Positions 46,613 to 56,056 of a stretch of DNA of 64,000 bases are shown piece after piece. The position numbers and the translations under genes are program-made. The notes under the pieces were generated by a model. That model was not told where the DNA came from. It saw only the letters and a list, made by a program, of their open reading frames with translations, and ran no database searches. This DNA comes from Borrelia sp. P9F1 (lineage in GTDB: Bacteria; Spirochaetota; Spirochaetia; Borreliales; Borreliaceae). Positions within the stretch are counted from its first letter, which is position 1; the number at the start of each line of letters is the position of its first letter. The stretch is taken from the NCBI RefSeq assembly GCF_030436115.1, contig NZ_CP129407.1, forward strand, positions 275,265-339,264, read 5' to 3'.

Positions 46613-48283
46613 TCATACTTGACTACTATTTTTCAAAAGGACCTCTGCGTGTTTAATGCTACTGTCATTAATATCCCCGCTAAGCATCCTAGCGACCTCT
46701 AAAACTCGATCATTCCCCTTCAACATAGTAGCGTTAACGCAAGTAACACCTTTATTGAATTCCTTTTTTATTAAAACGTGATAATCTGCAAGACTTGCAA
46801 TATTGGCAAGATGAGTTACAACAAATATTTGAACATTCCCTGATAAATTTTTTAAATACCTACCCAAACTAACACCAGCCTCCCCCCCTATCCCAGAATC
46901 AATCTCATCAAATATTACAAGCCTATCTTCACTAATATTTTGTACACTCTTAATGGCCAACATTATCCTTGAAAGTTCTCCTCCAGAAGCAATTTTATAA
47001 ATTGGTTGCGCTTTTACCCCAAGATTACTAGAAATCGAAAATTCCAACTCATCAATACCCGTCAAGCCCATTTTCCTTTCTGATATTGAAGCAAAAAATT
47101 TTGCATTACCCATACTAAGCCTGTGTAATATTGCTGTTACTCCAGAAGAAAAGCTCAAAGCAGCCTTTTTCCTAGCTTCTGAAATATTACCTGCCAACTT
47201 CTCCGTTAGGACTAACAAGTCATTTAGTCTTTGCTCCCTATATAGCCTTTCAGTTTCGAAATTAAGCGACGAATTAACAACAGCACTACATCTCTCCCTC
47301 AATTCTATAATATCTTCAATATTTGGTCCATACTTTTTCTTGAAGCGAAAAATGTCATACAACCTACTCTCTATTTCCTCAACCTCTCGCTCATCATAGG
47401 CCATATCGAGCAGAAGCCGGCTATAAACTTGCCCAATATCCTCAAGTTCATAATAAGCGTTCTTAAGACGCTTTTCAAGCTCAAGATAAGAACTATTCAT
47501 CTCAGACAGATGCTCGGAATCACAAATTACCCTTTTTACCTCACTTAAAGCAGAGGCATCTTCGCTCAAAGTTAAGACATTCTTTAAGTTTAACAGCGTA
47601 CTGCATAAAGATTCATGATTGCGAAGCTCATCTAATCTGGACTTTAACCTCTCCTCCTCTCCTACTTCAGGATCTAAAGAATCTATATCCTTAAGTATCC
47701 TTTCACATTCTTCTTTACTTTCTTTATGTGATTTTTCTTCCGAAATAAAATTATCATAATCATTTGAAAACTTAACGTAATCCTCGTAAACTAATTTATA
47801 TTCTTCCAAAGAAACGTTCAAATTAGCATAATTATCTAAAATCTTTAAATTATTTGATGGATTTCTCAAAATTAAATATTGTTGATTTTGAGAATGGATC
47901 TCAATCAGCATATCAAAAACTGGTTTTAAGACTACACTAGAAATAGGCTCGTTGTTAATATAGTAATTACTCAAAAAGGTGTCTGAAGACTTAGCCATAA
48001 TTACCCTCTTTATGCTAATAAAATCGTCTACTAGTATGCCTTTAGAAGATAAATAATCCCTAGCTCCTCTATTTGCCATAAATTTAGCAAGCAAAACACA
48101 CTCTCTCTCTTTATCCATAATGACGTTATCTTTAAGCTTCCCACCAAACAAATAATAAATTGAAGACAACAGTAGGCTCTTCCCGCTACCAGATTCACCC
48201 GTAAATACTACCAATCCCTTTCTAAGACCAATAGACACTTCTTTAACTAAAACAAAATTTCTTATAAAAAGCTCAACCAACAT
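46613..48283 (-). CDS. recN: RecN, SMC-like DNA repair ATPase
   Basis: A 556-residue SMC-family protein. It has Walker A GESGSGKSLLLSSIYYL (about 31-47), two coiled-coil arms (about 155-370), ABC signature IASGGELSRIMLAIK (about 432) and Walker B VIFDEIDSGIGGEAG (about 457). RecN binds DNA ends and holds broken molecules together for RecA repair. A 35-base gap separates it from nadK. Confidence 0.94.
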   Translation of the reverse strand: MLVELFIRNFVLVKEVSIGLRKGLVVFTGESGSGKSLLLSSIYYLFGGKLKDNVIMDKERECVLLAKFMANRGARDYLSSKGILVDDFISIKRVIMAKSSDTFLSNYYINNEPISSVVLKPVFDMLIEIHSQNQQYLILRNPSNNLKILDNYANLNVSLEEYKLVYEDYVKFSNDYDNFISEEKSHKESKEECERILKDIDSLDPEVGEEERLKSRLDELRNHESLCSTLLNLKNVLTLSEDASALSEVKRVICDSEHLSEMNSSYLELEKRLKNAYYELEDIGQVYSRLLLDMAYDEREVEEIESRLYDIFRFKKKYGPNIEDIIELRERCSAVVNSSLNFETERLYREQRLNDLLVLTEKLAGNISEARKKAALSFSSGVTAILHRLSMGNAKFFASISERKMGLTGIDELEFSISSNLGVKAQPIYKIASGGELSRIMLAIKSVQNISEDRLVIFDEIDSGIGGEAGVSLGRYLKNLSGNVQIFVVTHLANIASLADYHVLIKKEFNKGVTCVNATMLKGNDRVLEVARMLSGDINDSSIKHAEVLLKNSSQV

Positions 48284-48318
48284 ACAAAACTCAAAAATAA
48301 ATATTAAAATGCTTTGCT

Positions 48319-49155
48319 TTATAATAACTTATTTTTAAGTCTTTTCACAAAAGTGTCCGTACAAAAAGACGCAAACCGCAGGCTTTTATTTGCAAGACTT
48401 ACTTCAAAAACAGTATCAACATCAAATTTTCCAAGATTAACCCCATCAACAAAAATTGATATTGGTTTTAGAGTACATTTTTTTTGAAATGAAAGCGTAA
48501 CTTGGCTCCCGATTGAAAAAACAAAGGAACGATTATAAACCGAATGTGGAGAAATGGGAGTTAAAATGAAGGCTTTAAGATCTGATTCTAAAACAGAGCC
48601 CCCTGCAGAGAAAGAATATCCGGTCGACCCCGTGGGGGTCGCAAATATTACCCCATCACTTCTATATGAAAGAAAATCTTCTGAATTAACCTTAAGATCT
48701 ACACAAATTAACTTATTAAGAATACTTGAACGAATAATTACATCATTTAAAGCATACTTAGTAAGTACAGCGCGCCCACCCCTATAAGCAGTCACACTAA
48801 GCAAATATTTTTCATGAATAACTAAAGAATGATCGAAAAATTTATCTACTACTTCCTTAAAGTCTTTGGGTTTTATGTCTGCTAAAAACCCTACCTTGCC
48901 CAGATTGATTGAAATTATTGGAACATCAATATCACTTTCTAACAATAAACTGCTGGCCAATAAAACCGTGCCATCCCCCCCTAGGGTTATTGCAAAAATC
49001 AAACCACCGCTTTCCGATAACTCCAAAGACTTACCAGCTCCCATCAACAAACCTAAAACACCGTACTTATCTTTTAAATATTTTTGTATTTCACAACCAA
49101 GAAACTCAGCATGCAAATTTGAGTAATTAATATAAATTAAAACCCTATCTTCCAT
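48319..49155 (-). CDS. nadK: NAD kinase
   Basis: A 278-residue NAD kinase with the catalytic GGDGT motif (ITLGGDGTVLLAS, about residues 53-65), a helix with INLGKVGFLAD, NDVIIRS and the DGVIFATPTGSTGYSFSAGG nucleotide loop. It makes NADP from NAD. The frame reaches 49215, but ATG 49155 has AAGGAAAG upstream. The start overlaps the cheW stop by 11 bases, indicating coupling. Confidence 0.94.
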   Translation of the reverse strand: MEDRVLIYINYSNLHAEFLGCEIQKYLKDKYGVLGLLMGAGKSLELSESGGLIFAITLGGDGTVLLASSLLLESDIDVPIISINLGKVGFLADIKPKDFKEVVDKFFDHSLVIHEKYLLSVTAYRGGRAVLTKYALNDVIIRSSILNKLICVDLKVNSEDFLSYRSDGVIFATPTGSTGYSFSAGGSVLESDLKAFILTPISPHSVYNRSFVFSIGSQVTLSFQKKCTLKPISIFVDGVNLGKFDVDTVFEVSLANKSLRFASFCTDTFVKRLKNKLL

Positions 49156-49681
49156 TACTTTCCTTGTATGGAATCCCCTCAAACTCAACCTTGTCAAATA
49201 TTTGCTCAATATCAATTAATACTAAATACTCACTTTCAAAATTTTCCTCACTATCGACTTTAACAACACCAGATATATACTTTCTATCCAAAGTCTGCAA
49301 AGTAGCAGGAGGTTCTTGCACTCTAGATGCATCAAAACTAATCACTTTTAATACCTTATCCACAAATATGCCTAAAAGCTTTCCCTTAATATTTACTATT
49401 AAGTAACCCGTTAAAATTTTATCTTCCTCTGTTTGACAAATAGAAGGAATGTTAAACCTAATATTTAAATTTATTAAAGGAATAATATCCCCTCTAAGAT
49501 TGTAAATACCTGTGATGTATTCAGGAACATTAGGTATCGCATATATGCTATCCAGAGGCACCTTAATCACTTCCCTAATATGATCTATTGTAATCCCATA
49601 GCTTTCTCTTCCTATCTTAAAACATGCAATCTGTAACTGAGATTTTCTCTCTCTAACCTTTTCTCTTCCAAACATACCCAC
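49145..49681 (-). CDS. cheW: CheW chemotaxis coupling protein
   Basis: A 178-residue CheW with the SH3-like double beta barrel: QIACFKIGRESYGITIDHIREVI (about 17-39), YITGIYNLRGDIIPLINLNI (about 58), KLLGIFVDKVLKVI (about 105) and a C-terminal LVLIDIEQIF. It connects receptors to CheA. It corresponds to BB0312, one of several Borrelia CheW proteins, here standing alone from other che genes. Confidence 0.93.
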   Translation of the reverse strand: MGMFGREKVRERKSQLQIACFKIGRESYGITIDHIREVIKVPLDSIYAIPNVPEYITGIYNLRGDIIPLINLNIRFNIPSICQTEEDKILTGYLIVNIKGKLLGIFVDKVLKVISFDASRVQEPPATLQTLDRKYISGVVKVDSEENFESEYLVLIDIEQIFDKVEFEGIPYKESNGR

Positions 49682-49709
49682 ACCCTTAACATTACCTAAC
49701 TACTCGCTT

Positions 49710-50288
49710 CTAACACATGAAGCCCTTAGATAAAAAATAAATTTCAAATGAATTTTTCCTCACAGCTTTAGGCCTAATCTTCCTAACAATTCTGAAATAT
49801 CTCTTAAGCACAAAAAAAATCTGATCCTCTTCTCCTCCCTGAAAAACCTTAATTAATAAACTCCCGCCCCTAGCTAAGATCTCAGAAGCTAGTTCTACCA
49901 CTCTACTATTCAGATTAAAAGAATTACTCGTGTCAACTAACCTGTTACCGGTGGTCCTAGGAGCTACATCACTCAAAACCAGACTGTAAGGAGCAAAAGA
50001 TTTAATTCTTTGCACAACACTACCAAGATACACATCACCCTTTATAAAACAAAAATTACTGCCAAAATTAAGACTCATTTCATCAAGATCAACAGCAACA
50101 AGCATCCCCTCTCTCAGCTTACCGTAGGCATACTGAGAAAAACTGCCAGGAGATGCCCCAATATCCAATATGTTACCAGAAGAAAACAAAGAAAACCTCT
50201 TGTCAATTTCTACCAACTTATAAACAGACCTAGCAAGGTACCCCTCTTTCCTAGCCCTCCTAGAATACTCATCATTAACATCATACAT
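49710..50288 (-). CDS. rlmE: RlmE/FtsJ-type 23S rRNA 2'-O-methyltransferase
   Basis: A 192-residue methyltransferase with the K-D-K-E catalytic set: Lys in [10 protein letters not shown] (about 24), SAM motif [18 protein letters not shown] (about 39), Asp in [12 protein letters not shown] (about 107), Lys in [10 protein letters not shown] (about 144) and Glu in [10 protein letters not shown] (about 182). It methylates U2552 in the A loop. It is the first gene of the long minus-strand series and shares an AT-rich 42-base divergent gap, with TATAAT readable on both strands, with the pseudogene at 50331. Confidence 0.93.
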   Translation of the reverse strand: MYDVNDEYSRRARKEGYLARSVYKLVEIDKRFSLFSSGNILDIGASPGSFSQYAYGKLREGMLVAVDLDEMSLNFGSNFCFIKGDVYLGSVVQRIKSFAPYSLVLSDVAPRTTGNRLVDTSNSFNLNSRVVELASEILARGGSLLIKVFQGGEEDQIFFVLKRYFRIVRKIRPKAVRKNSFEIYFLSKGFMC

Positions 50289-50330
50289 ACAACTCTCATC
50301 TCAGCTATGCTTTTATTATAATTCTTATAT

Positions 50331-51149
50331 ATGAAAAATAAATTGTTTTTAGAAAATATTGAAAAGAACATTAATGTCGTACTTTCAAATGAATAATTTT
50401 CTAAATCTCTTTAAAGGCACGGGTTTAGCGCTAAAGCTTAATCATGGAGAGGATACAGTAAAAACACATTCAAGTGCAACCCGCTTGGATAATCAAACGA
50501 GGGATGAAGAAAATAAGGCAAATACTAATGGTTGTACTGGAGCATGCTTTAGGGCATAACGCTGGTAACTCTGAAAATTTATACAAGTTAAGCCTGCTAC
50601 TTGAATTACCTCATTCCGGAAGCTTAATTGTTTATGATATTAAAGACGGTACTTTACAAAGAAGAGGAGGATCTGACTATTCACTTAATTTATGGAATAG
50701 ACTCCAGTATTAATACTACAAATATAATTTATTTCCTGCCGGTGGGTTTAATAAGGAACTCCAATTCAAAAGAAAGTCAAAAATTATTAATTTGCGAAAA
50801 TTTTCTCACAACTCCTGCAGTTCTTCACCTGGAGCACGGAAGCGACATTGAACTTAACAAAGCAACACACATCCTGAGCATTAAGGAGCATATCCCTTTG
50901 TTGGGCCTTAAGACAAGCTCTCTTTTTGGAATGGCCGGATTTTTAACTGGAATACTTACAAATAACGAAAATAAATCTAAAAATCCTCACAATACCTTCT
51001 TAAGGTTTGGAACCTATCTTGAAATAATGAATGATATCCGAAATATCAAAAATGAAATTGAGGATAAAAATTCTGGGGACAATTTAATCAACGAATGCCA
51101 AGACATAATACTAGAAATTTTAAACAAAATAAAAGAGGAAAACCTATGA
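50331..51149 (+). pseudogene. Frameshifted gene of unknown function (BB0314 position), three single-base shifts
   Basis: No single frame spans this region, but one continuous protein of about 270 residues can be read by changing frame three times in the same direction. The pieces are: ATG 50331 to about 50393 (MKNKLFLENIEKNINVVL); about 50395-50511 (NFLNLFKGTGLALKLNHG); about 50513-50653 (IRQILMVVLEHALGHNAGNS); and about 50655 to the stop at 51147-51149 (YKEEEDLTIHLIYGIDSS). Each shift is repaired by removing one base, for example one A of the run 50510-50513 and one T of 50653-50655. The last piece still overlaps the next gene's ATG (CTATGA), so the reading end is conserved. No family recognised. 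Real decay seems likelier than sequencing error, because no other gene in the window shows such damage. Confidence 0.75.
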
Positions 51150-51841
51150 AAAAATTTAGAATAATTCTAATTTTAGCCTTTATAAATATCGTTATTCCCA
51201 TTTACGCAGAAATATCTGCAGAAGATATGGGAGGAGATAAAATTGATGAGCTTTACAAAGAATCAGTTTTATTAAAAAATTTAAAAAAATATGACAAATC
51301 TAAACTATTATTGATGGAAATTATAAACAAGGATCCTAAACAAGTTGATGCGTACTTATTACTCTCGGAACTAGAATATCTGATGGGAAATTGGCTAGAA
51401 GCAATTAAACAAACAAAAACTTATCTAGAGATAATTGATTTCGCGGATACATCAAATTATCTTGACATTTCATGGGCGTATTTTCTCATCGGAGAGTCTA
51501 GCAATTCAATGGCTTATATAACAGATTTTATGCAAAAAAACCAAAATTTACTAAACACTAACACATACATACTCATTGACGCCATATTAAAAAAAGGTCT
51601 TTATCATTTCATTGAAGATGAAGACTCAATATTTGATCTAATCATTAACACTATTTTTCAAATAGAAACACATGACGATATGTTATATACACTCTTTCTA
51701 CATAACCTAGATATTGTAAAGCAGTTACCCTTTTATCTCTTTAATAAAATCAAAATAAAAAGGTTAGAACTACAAATGAGAACCCTAAAGCAAATTAAAA
51801 ATTCAACAAATGGTATGACTAAAATTTCTTATTTTTCCTAA
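51146..51841 (+). CDS. Exported TPR protein (BB0315-like)
   Basis: A 231-residue protein with a signal peptide (MKKFRIILILAFINIVIPIYA, about 1-21) and two to three TPR-like helical pairs (ESVLLKNLKKYDKSKLLLME; VDAYLLLSELEYLMGNWLEA). ATG 51146 overlaps the pseudogene stop, and the longer frame from 51095 lies inside it. Its last 23 bases overlap the end of the convergent permease gene. The position suggests it once worked with the neighbouring pseudogene product. Function unknown. Confidence 0.75.
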   Translation: MKKFRIILILAFINIVIPIYAEISAEDMGGDKIDELYKESVLLKNLKKYDKSKLLLMEIINKDPKQVDAYLLLSELEYLMGNWLEAIKQTKTYLEIIDFADTSNYLDISWAYFLIGESSNSMAYITDFMQKNQNLLNTNTYILIDAILKKGLYHFIEDEDSIFDLIINTIFQIETHDDMLYTLFLHNLDIVKQLPFYLFNKIKIKRLELQMRTLKQIKNSTNGMTKISYFS

Positions 51842-52625
51842 AAGGAGAAATCAATATGTTAATTAATATGGCCATGTAAAATGGCAAAGCAAGAGCAAAA
51901 TAAGAATTTACATAATCCTGAAAATTAAAGAAATTATACTCAATAAACACCATAAAAAATGCAACTGGAAAAACAAGCCAAGGACTCGAAAACGAAATAT
52001 ATAATATACAAACGGAAAGCCAACCATTATTTAACCCTAAATTATGAGAATAAACATTAAGACTTATAGCAAGAAATGAGCCTGACACACTTGCTGAAAT
52101 CGCAGATATTAAGATAGCAAAAGACTTAAAGTAATTACTAGTTCGCTCACCTAATACATTCTCATAATCTCCTGAGCGTATAAACTCAAAAACTACCCTA
52201 ACTCTTGAACAATTTATTATATAAATGCTGAAGCCTAAAAAGACGAAAAAAAATAAAACAAAAATAGAAATAGCAAAATTATTTGATAGATCCAAACTAA
52301 ACCCTGGCATAAAATCAAAATTAAACCTCATCAAAAAACTGACTAAAAAATAACATAATATGTTCACTCCTATGCCTGATATGAAAATGTCGTAGCCCTT
52401 TACCGTAAGAAAGGACAAAAACCCACCAAAAATAAAACTAACGAGAAGCGACATAACAATTGAAATAAAAATTCCATACCCCAAATAAATAAGAAGAGAT
52501 GTTAAGAAAGCAGACAAAAAAGAAATTCCTTCAATAGATATATTTAAAAGACCTATTTTTTCCGTATAAAGCACCCCAAGTGCTAAATATGCGAATATTA
52601 GAGAATGTATAAAAATAACAAGCAT
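51819..52625 (-). CDS. ABC importer permease (BMP/RbsC-like), second subunit
   Basis: A 268-residue membrane protein with about eight helices and the BPD_transp_2-type motif LLNISIEGISFLSAFLTSLL near residue 27. It pairs with the upstream permease, joined by a one-base overlap. This class (with a duplicated ATPase and a BMP-like binding protein) imports nucleosides or simple sugars. The substrate here is not visible. Its 3' end overlaps the convergent TPR gene by 23 bases. Confidence 0.85.
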   Translation of the reverse strand: MLVIFIHSLIFAYLALGVLYTEKIGLLNISIEGISFLSAFLTSLLIYLGYGIFISIVMSLLVSFIFGGFLSFLTVKGYDIFISGIGVNILCYFLVSFLMRFNFDFMPGFSLDLSNNFAISIFVLFFFVFLGFSIYIINCSRVRVVFEFIRSGDYENVLGERTSNYFKSFAILISAISASVSGSFLAISLNVYSHNLGLNNGWLSVCILYISFSSPWLVFPVAFFMVFIEYNFFNFQDYVNSYFALALPFYMAILINILISPFRKNKKF

Positions 52626-53557
52626 TATTTTTTACCCGAATTAATTAAAAATAATGAGAAAAAAATAGATATAGCCTGATACAATCCAATAAAATCGTAC
52701 TTAAAAGAATAATGTATCTTAAGATAATTATTAAACTCATTCAGCATTGCAAAAAATAGGCTGAAGAACAGCACATAAATATAGTTAAACCCCGAAATTA
52801 CTGCCACAATAAATCCACTCCAACCGAGTCCCGCAGTTAACCCTAAAAATAAATAATTTTTAAAAAATATAACAAACATTGTACCTACAAGTCCATTAAG
52901 AAAAGCACTAGCAAATACCGTACAAAATTTATACTTAAACTCATTAACACTAAAAAACTTACCCAACATCTTCCTATCACTCAATATTTCAAGCTTTAAT
53001 CCTAAAATAGTTCGCTTGTGTATCAATACATAAAATCCCCAGACCGAAACCCCAAACAAAATTAAATATGGCAAAGAAGTATCGAGAGTAAATATTTGAT
53101 CGACACTCTTTGTATGATTTAAAAATTCATTTAGACCTAAAAGCTTTGATATAAATCCATCTACCAATCTTTGATTCCCATAAGACATCAGAAGACCCGT
53201 AAGCATCTCATTTACGCCGAAAAAGAATGTTAAAAAAAAAGGAATAATCCCTATAAGACCAACCAAAGACGAGCTTAATACCATTATTAACACAAAATTA
53301 AAATACGTAAGCCCAAACAATTCACAAAACACGTAAGATAAATAAGCACCCAAATAGACTTGCCCCTCATGTCCGAGATTCAAACTATTACTTCTAGCAC
53401 AAGTAGAAATCCCTGTTGCAATCAATAGAAGCAATATAAAATTCCAAAATATTGCCTTGATATAAGACAGACTAAAAAACCCATCAAAAAAATAACTAAT
53501 AATCAATGCACTAAATGAAAAAACCAAGAACACATATTCCTTCTTAAACGATCTCAT
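52625..53557 (-). CDS. ABC importer permease (BMP/RbsC-like), first subunit
   Basis: A 310-residue membrane protein with eight to nine helices and the family motif SNSLNLGHEGQVYLGAYLSY (about 51) and FFGVNEMLTGLLMSYGNQRL (about 113), characteristic of nucleoside-type ABC permeases. The start overlaps the ATPase gene end by four bases. Confidence 0.87.
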   Translation of the reverse strand: MRSFKKEYVFLVFSFSALIISYFFDGFFSLSYIKAIFWNFILLLLIATGISTCARSNSLNLGHEGQVYLGAYLSYVFCELFGLTYFNFVLIMVLSSSLVGLIGIIPFFLTFFFGVNEMLTGLLMSYGNQRLVDGFISKLLGLNEFLNHTKSVDQIFTLDTSLPYLILFGVSVWGFYVLIHKRTILGLKLEILSDRKMLGKFFSVNEFKYKFCTVFASAFLNGLVGTMFVIFFKNYLFLGLTAGLGWSGFIVAVISGFNYIYVLFFSLFFAMLNEFNNYLKIHYSFKYDFIGLYQAISIFFSLFLINSGKK

Positions 53558-55011
53558 ATGAATAGCAGCTCCTTTAAGTGTGCTTTATTAATACGATCCC
53601 TTGGCTTTCTCAATAAAACCTCTCCAGCCTTAATAGCTAAAACATCATCGGATAGAAGAAGTAACTCATCTAAATTAGGAGTAATTAATAGTACGGGTTT
53701 TCGCTTGGCAAAATTACGAATAAAAATAGTTACCTCATTATATGCCCTATAATCTAGGTTGCTAAGAGGTGAAAAACAAATCAAAACACTCTTTGTAATG
53801 TACTGTTCTCTAAAAAGGGCAAGTTTTTTCAAAGTCCCCCCAGAAAATGAAAAAGATTTGGAATAAAAGGTCTTAACTATCTTATCATCGCAATATTCCA
53901 TATCTTTCCTAAAAAATTCCTTAAGCTTTTTAATAGCGGCTTCCTTAACAAAGAGTTCATTATCAAAACTCATTATTTTGGCCAAGAACCCATCCAAAAT
54001 AGTACTATTATCAGAAAATAAATTAGCAATACCTAAAGGTAAAAATCCCGCCTTTAAGTCGTAAACATTAATATCTTCATACCTCTCACCGTTCATTTTT
54101 ACACATCCCACAAATGGAATTTCTCCTAAAAATAACTTCTCCCACGTTTTTATCGCTGCTTCTTCTGCAATAATTCCAAAAACTCCTCTTTTTTTTAAAG
54201 AAAAACTAACATCATACTTCCAAAAATCTTCAAAAAATAAATTAAATTTTATAAAATCTTCATCTGATCTATCACAATTAACCTTTGTAAAAACAAATTT
54301 ATCCACTACCATCTCAAGTTTGTTAAGTATCGTCTCCTTGTTTGTCGTCCTAAAGCATTTTCCATCTTTTAAAATAATAAATTCATCGCTAAAATCTACG
54401 GCACTCCCAATTTCTCTATGCGTGATAAAAAGAGAAGTGATGCCCGTCTTCTTAAGAAGGCCAAGGAGTTTAATAAACTCCTTGGCCTCTTTTTGAGAGA
54501 AATAAGCTACACTTTCATCAAAAATAATAACTTTTGCATTGCTCTTAAGAGAGGAAATGATAAGCAAAAGATATACCTCTTTGATATTTAAATCTCGTAT
54601 TCTCTTGTCCAGATCAAAATCAATATTATAAAACTGTCTAATCCACTTATAATATCTATAGGTCCTAGATTTATTCATTAAAATAAAAAATTTAGAATCA
54701 AACCAGTAAATGTTAAGATATTCCCATACTCTTAAATTCATATTAAGTTTAGGTATCTGAGACACAAGATAAACACCATTACGCTTTGCCTCATCCACAT
54801 TCCAATTCTTCTGTACTCTATTATCTACAAACACATCCCCACTATCAAAACGCACAACCCCAGCTATAATTTTAGACAAAGTGCTTTTCCCCTCTCCATT
54901 TCCACCAATAACAGTCAAAATTTTAGCTTCTTCAATCTTTAAATTAACACTATCTAGAATAGGCATCTCGATATCTGGGAATGACTTCACTATGTTTTTA
55001 AACTCTATCAT
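53554..55011 (-). CDS. Duplicated ABC ATPase (RbsA/MglA type) with complementary degenerate halves
   Basis: A 485-residue protein with two fused nucleotide-binding domains. The first half (1-240) has a good Walker A (GGNGEGKST, residues 36-44) and Walker B (VIIFDES), but its signature motif is lost (IKEVYLLLIISSL where LSGGQ-like is expected). The second half (about 255-485) has lost Walker A (FGIIAEEAAIKTWE), yet keeps an ABC signature (FSFSGGTLKKLALF). Since each ATP site uses Walker A of one half and the signature of the other, one complete site remains. It energises the two permeases next to it. Confidence 0.88.
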   Translation of the reverse strand: MIEFKNIVKSFPDIEMPILDSVNLKIEEAKILTVIGGNGEGKSTLSKIIAGVVRFDSGDVFVDNRVQKNWNVDEAKRNGVYLVSQIPKLNMNLRVWEYLNIYWFDSKFFILMNKSRTYRYYKWIRQFYNIDFDLDKRIRDLNIKEVYLLLIISSLKSNAKVIIFDESVAYFSQKEAKEFIKLLGLLKKTGITSLFITHREIGSAVDFSDEFIILKDGKCFRTTNKETILNKLEMVVDKFVFTKVNCDRSDEDFIKFNLFFEDFWKYDVSFSLKKRGVFGIIAEEAAIKTWEKLFLGEIPFVGCVKMNGERYEDINVYDLKAGFLPLGIANLFSDNSTILDGFLAKIMSFDNELFVKEAAIKKLKEFFRKDMEYCDDKIVKTFYSKSFSFSGGTLKKLALFREQYITKSVLICFSPLSNLDYRAYNEVTIFIRNFAKRKPVLLITPNLDELLLLSDDVLAIKAGEVLLRKPRDRINKAHLKELLFI

Positions 55012-55015
55012 AACA

Positions 55016-56056
55016 TCATTCTAAATCTATCTTTATCCCAACATCGCTCATCGCTTTTATTTTATCTTCAAGTTTTTTCTTAATCTCAAGACTAATACTT
55101 TCTAAATAAAATTTATTTAAAAAATTAAATGAAACTCCCATCTCCCTAAGTCCAAGTACCTCATAAATGCCGTATTTAATATCTCCTCTTAAAGCTTTAT
55201 CTAACACTTTTTCTATATAAAATCTATGATTTGTAATGCCTGATCCAATAACATTGTCTTTATTATTCAAATAATCTTCACTATCAAAGAGAACTGCAAA
55301 AACATTGTGCTCACGTACTGATGCAAGCACTCCACCAACAGCCATTCCCACAATAGGAAGGACTACAGAAACTTTTGAATTTAAGATTAAGGAATCTGAT
55401 AAGGCCTTTGCCTTATTACTGTCGTACCAGTTTCCTAAAGTTCTAAAGAAAACTTCTGAATCTAAAACTTCTTTAACTCCGTTTTTAAAATAAGGAAAAA
55501 TATAATCGTTCATAACAGGATATTCTTGCCCAGTAATCAAGGCTACATTTTTGCTAGACAAATCAAAATTTTTTAAAAATAGACCCACATAATAACCCAA
55601 AATATAAGCTTCCTCTGCGACATTATAAGACAAGGAATACACTTGAGGATTATTATTTTTCACCAAAGAATCGAAAATTAAGAATTTAGTACGAGGATGA
55701 TTTTTTGAAATCTTATCAACAATTCCCTGCATTGAATTATTCGCTGTTATTAAAAAATCATATTCTTGATGCTTTAATAGCTTTTCAAGCAATTCTGTCC
55801 ATTCACCCTGATTAAACCCAGCCTCAAATATCTTAACCTCAATGTCTTTTCTACTCTTTTGAAATTCAACCAAAAAATCATACATTTCTCTGTAGGAAGG
55901 AGCACCACCAATAACCCCCGGAACAAATAACGCAAGCCTTTTCCCTGTTGAAATTTTAAGCGCTCTAACTTTAAAAAAATTAATATATACAAACAGAAAC
56001 AAGCAAATTAAAGAAGTAAAAACCCAAAAAATTCTAAGCAATGGAAACCTATTCAC
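55016..56056 (-). CDS. BMP-family substrate-binding protein (BB0319-like), membrane-anchored
   Basis: A 346-residue protein of the BMP/Med periplasmic-binding fold (LALFVPGVIGGAPSYREMYDF; EAYILGYYVGLFLKN; NVALITGQEYPVMNDYIFPYF; VVLPIVGMAVGGVLASVRE). The N-terminal hydrophobic helix (about 9-29) contains a Cys (LIC), but no convincing lipobox, so it may stay as an uncleaved anchor. It starts four bases after the ligase-like gene overlap and precedes the ATPase by four bases. It is the likely receptor of this importer, with purine nucleosides as a reasonable guess from the family. Confidence 0.85.
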   Translation of the reverse strand: MNRFPLLRIFWVFTSLICLFLFVYINFFKVRALKISTGKRLALFVPGVIGGAPSYREMYDFLVEFQKSRKDIEVKIFEAGFNQGEWTELLEKLLKHQEYDFLITANNSMQGIVDKISKNHPRTKFLIFDSLVKNNNPQVYSLSYNVAEEAYILGYYVGLFLKNFDLSSKNVALITGQEYPVMNDYIFPYFKNGVKEVLDSEVFFRTLGNWYDSNKAKALSDSLILNSKVSVVLPIVGMAVGGVLASVREHNVFAVLFDSEDYLNNKDNVIGSGITNHRFYIEKVLDKALRGDIKYGIYEVLGLREMGVSFNFLNKFYLESISLEIKKKLEDKIKAMSDVGIKIDLE

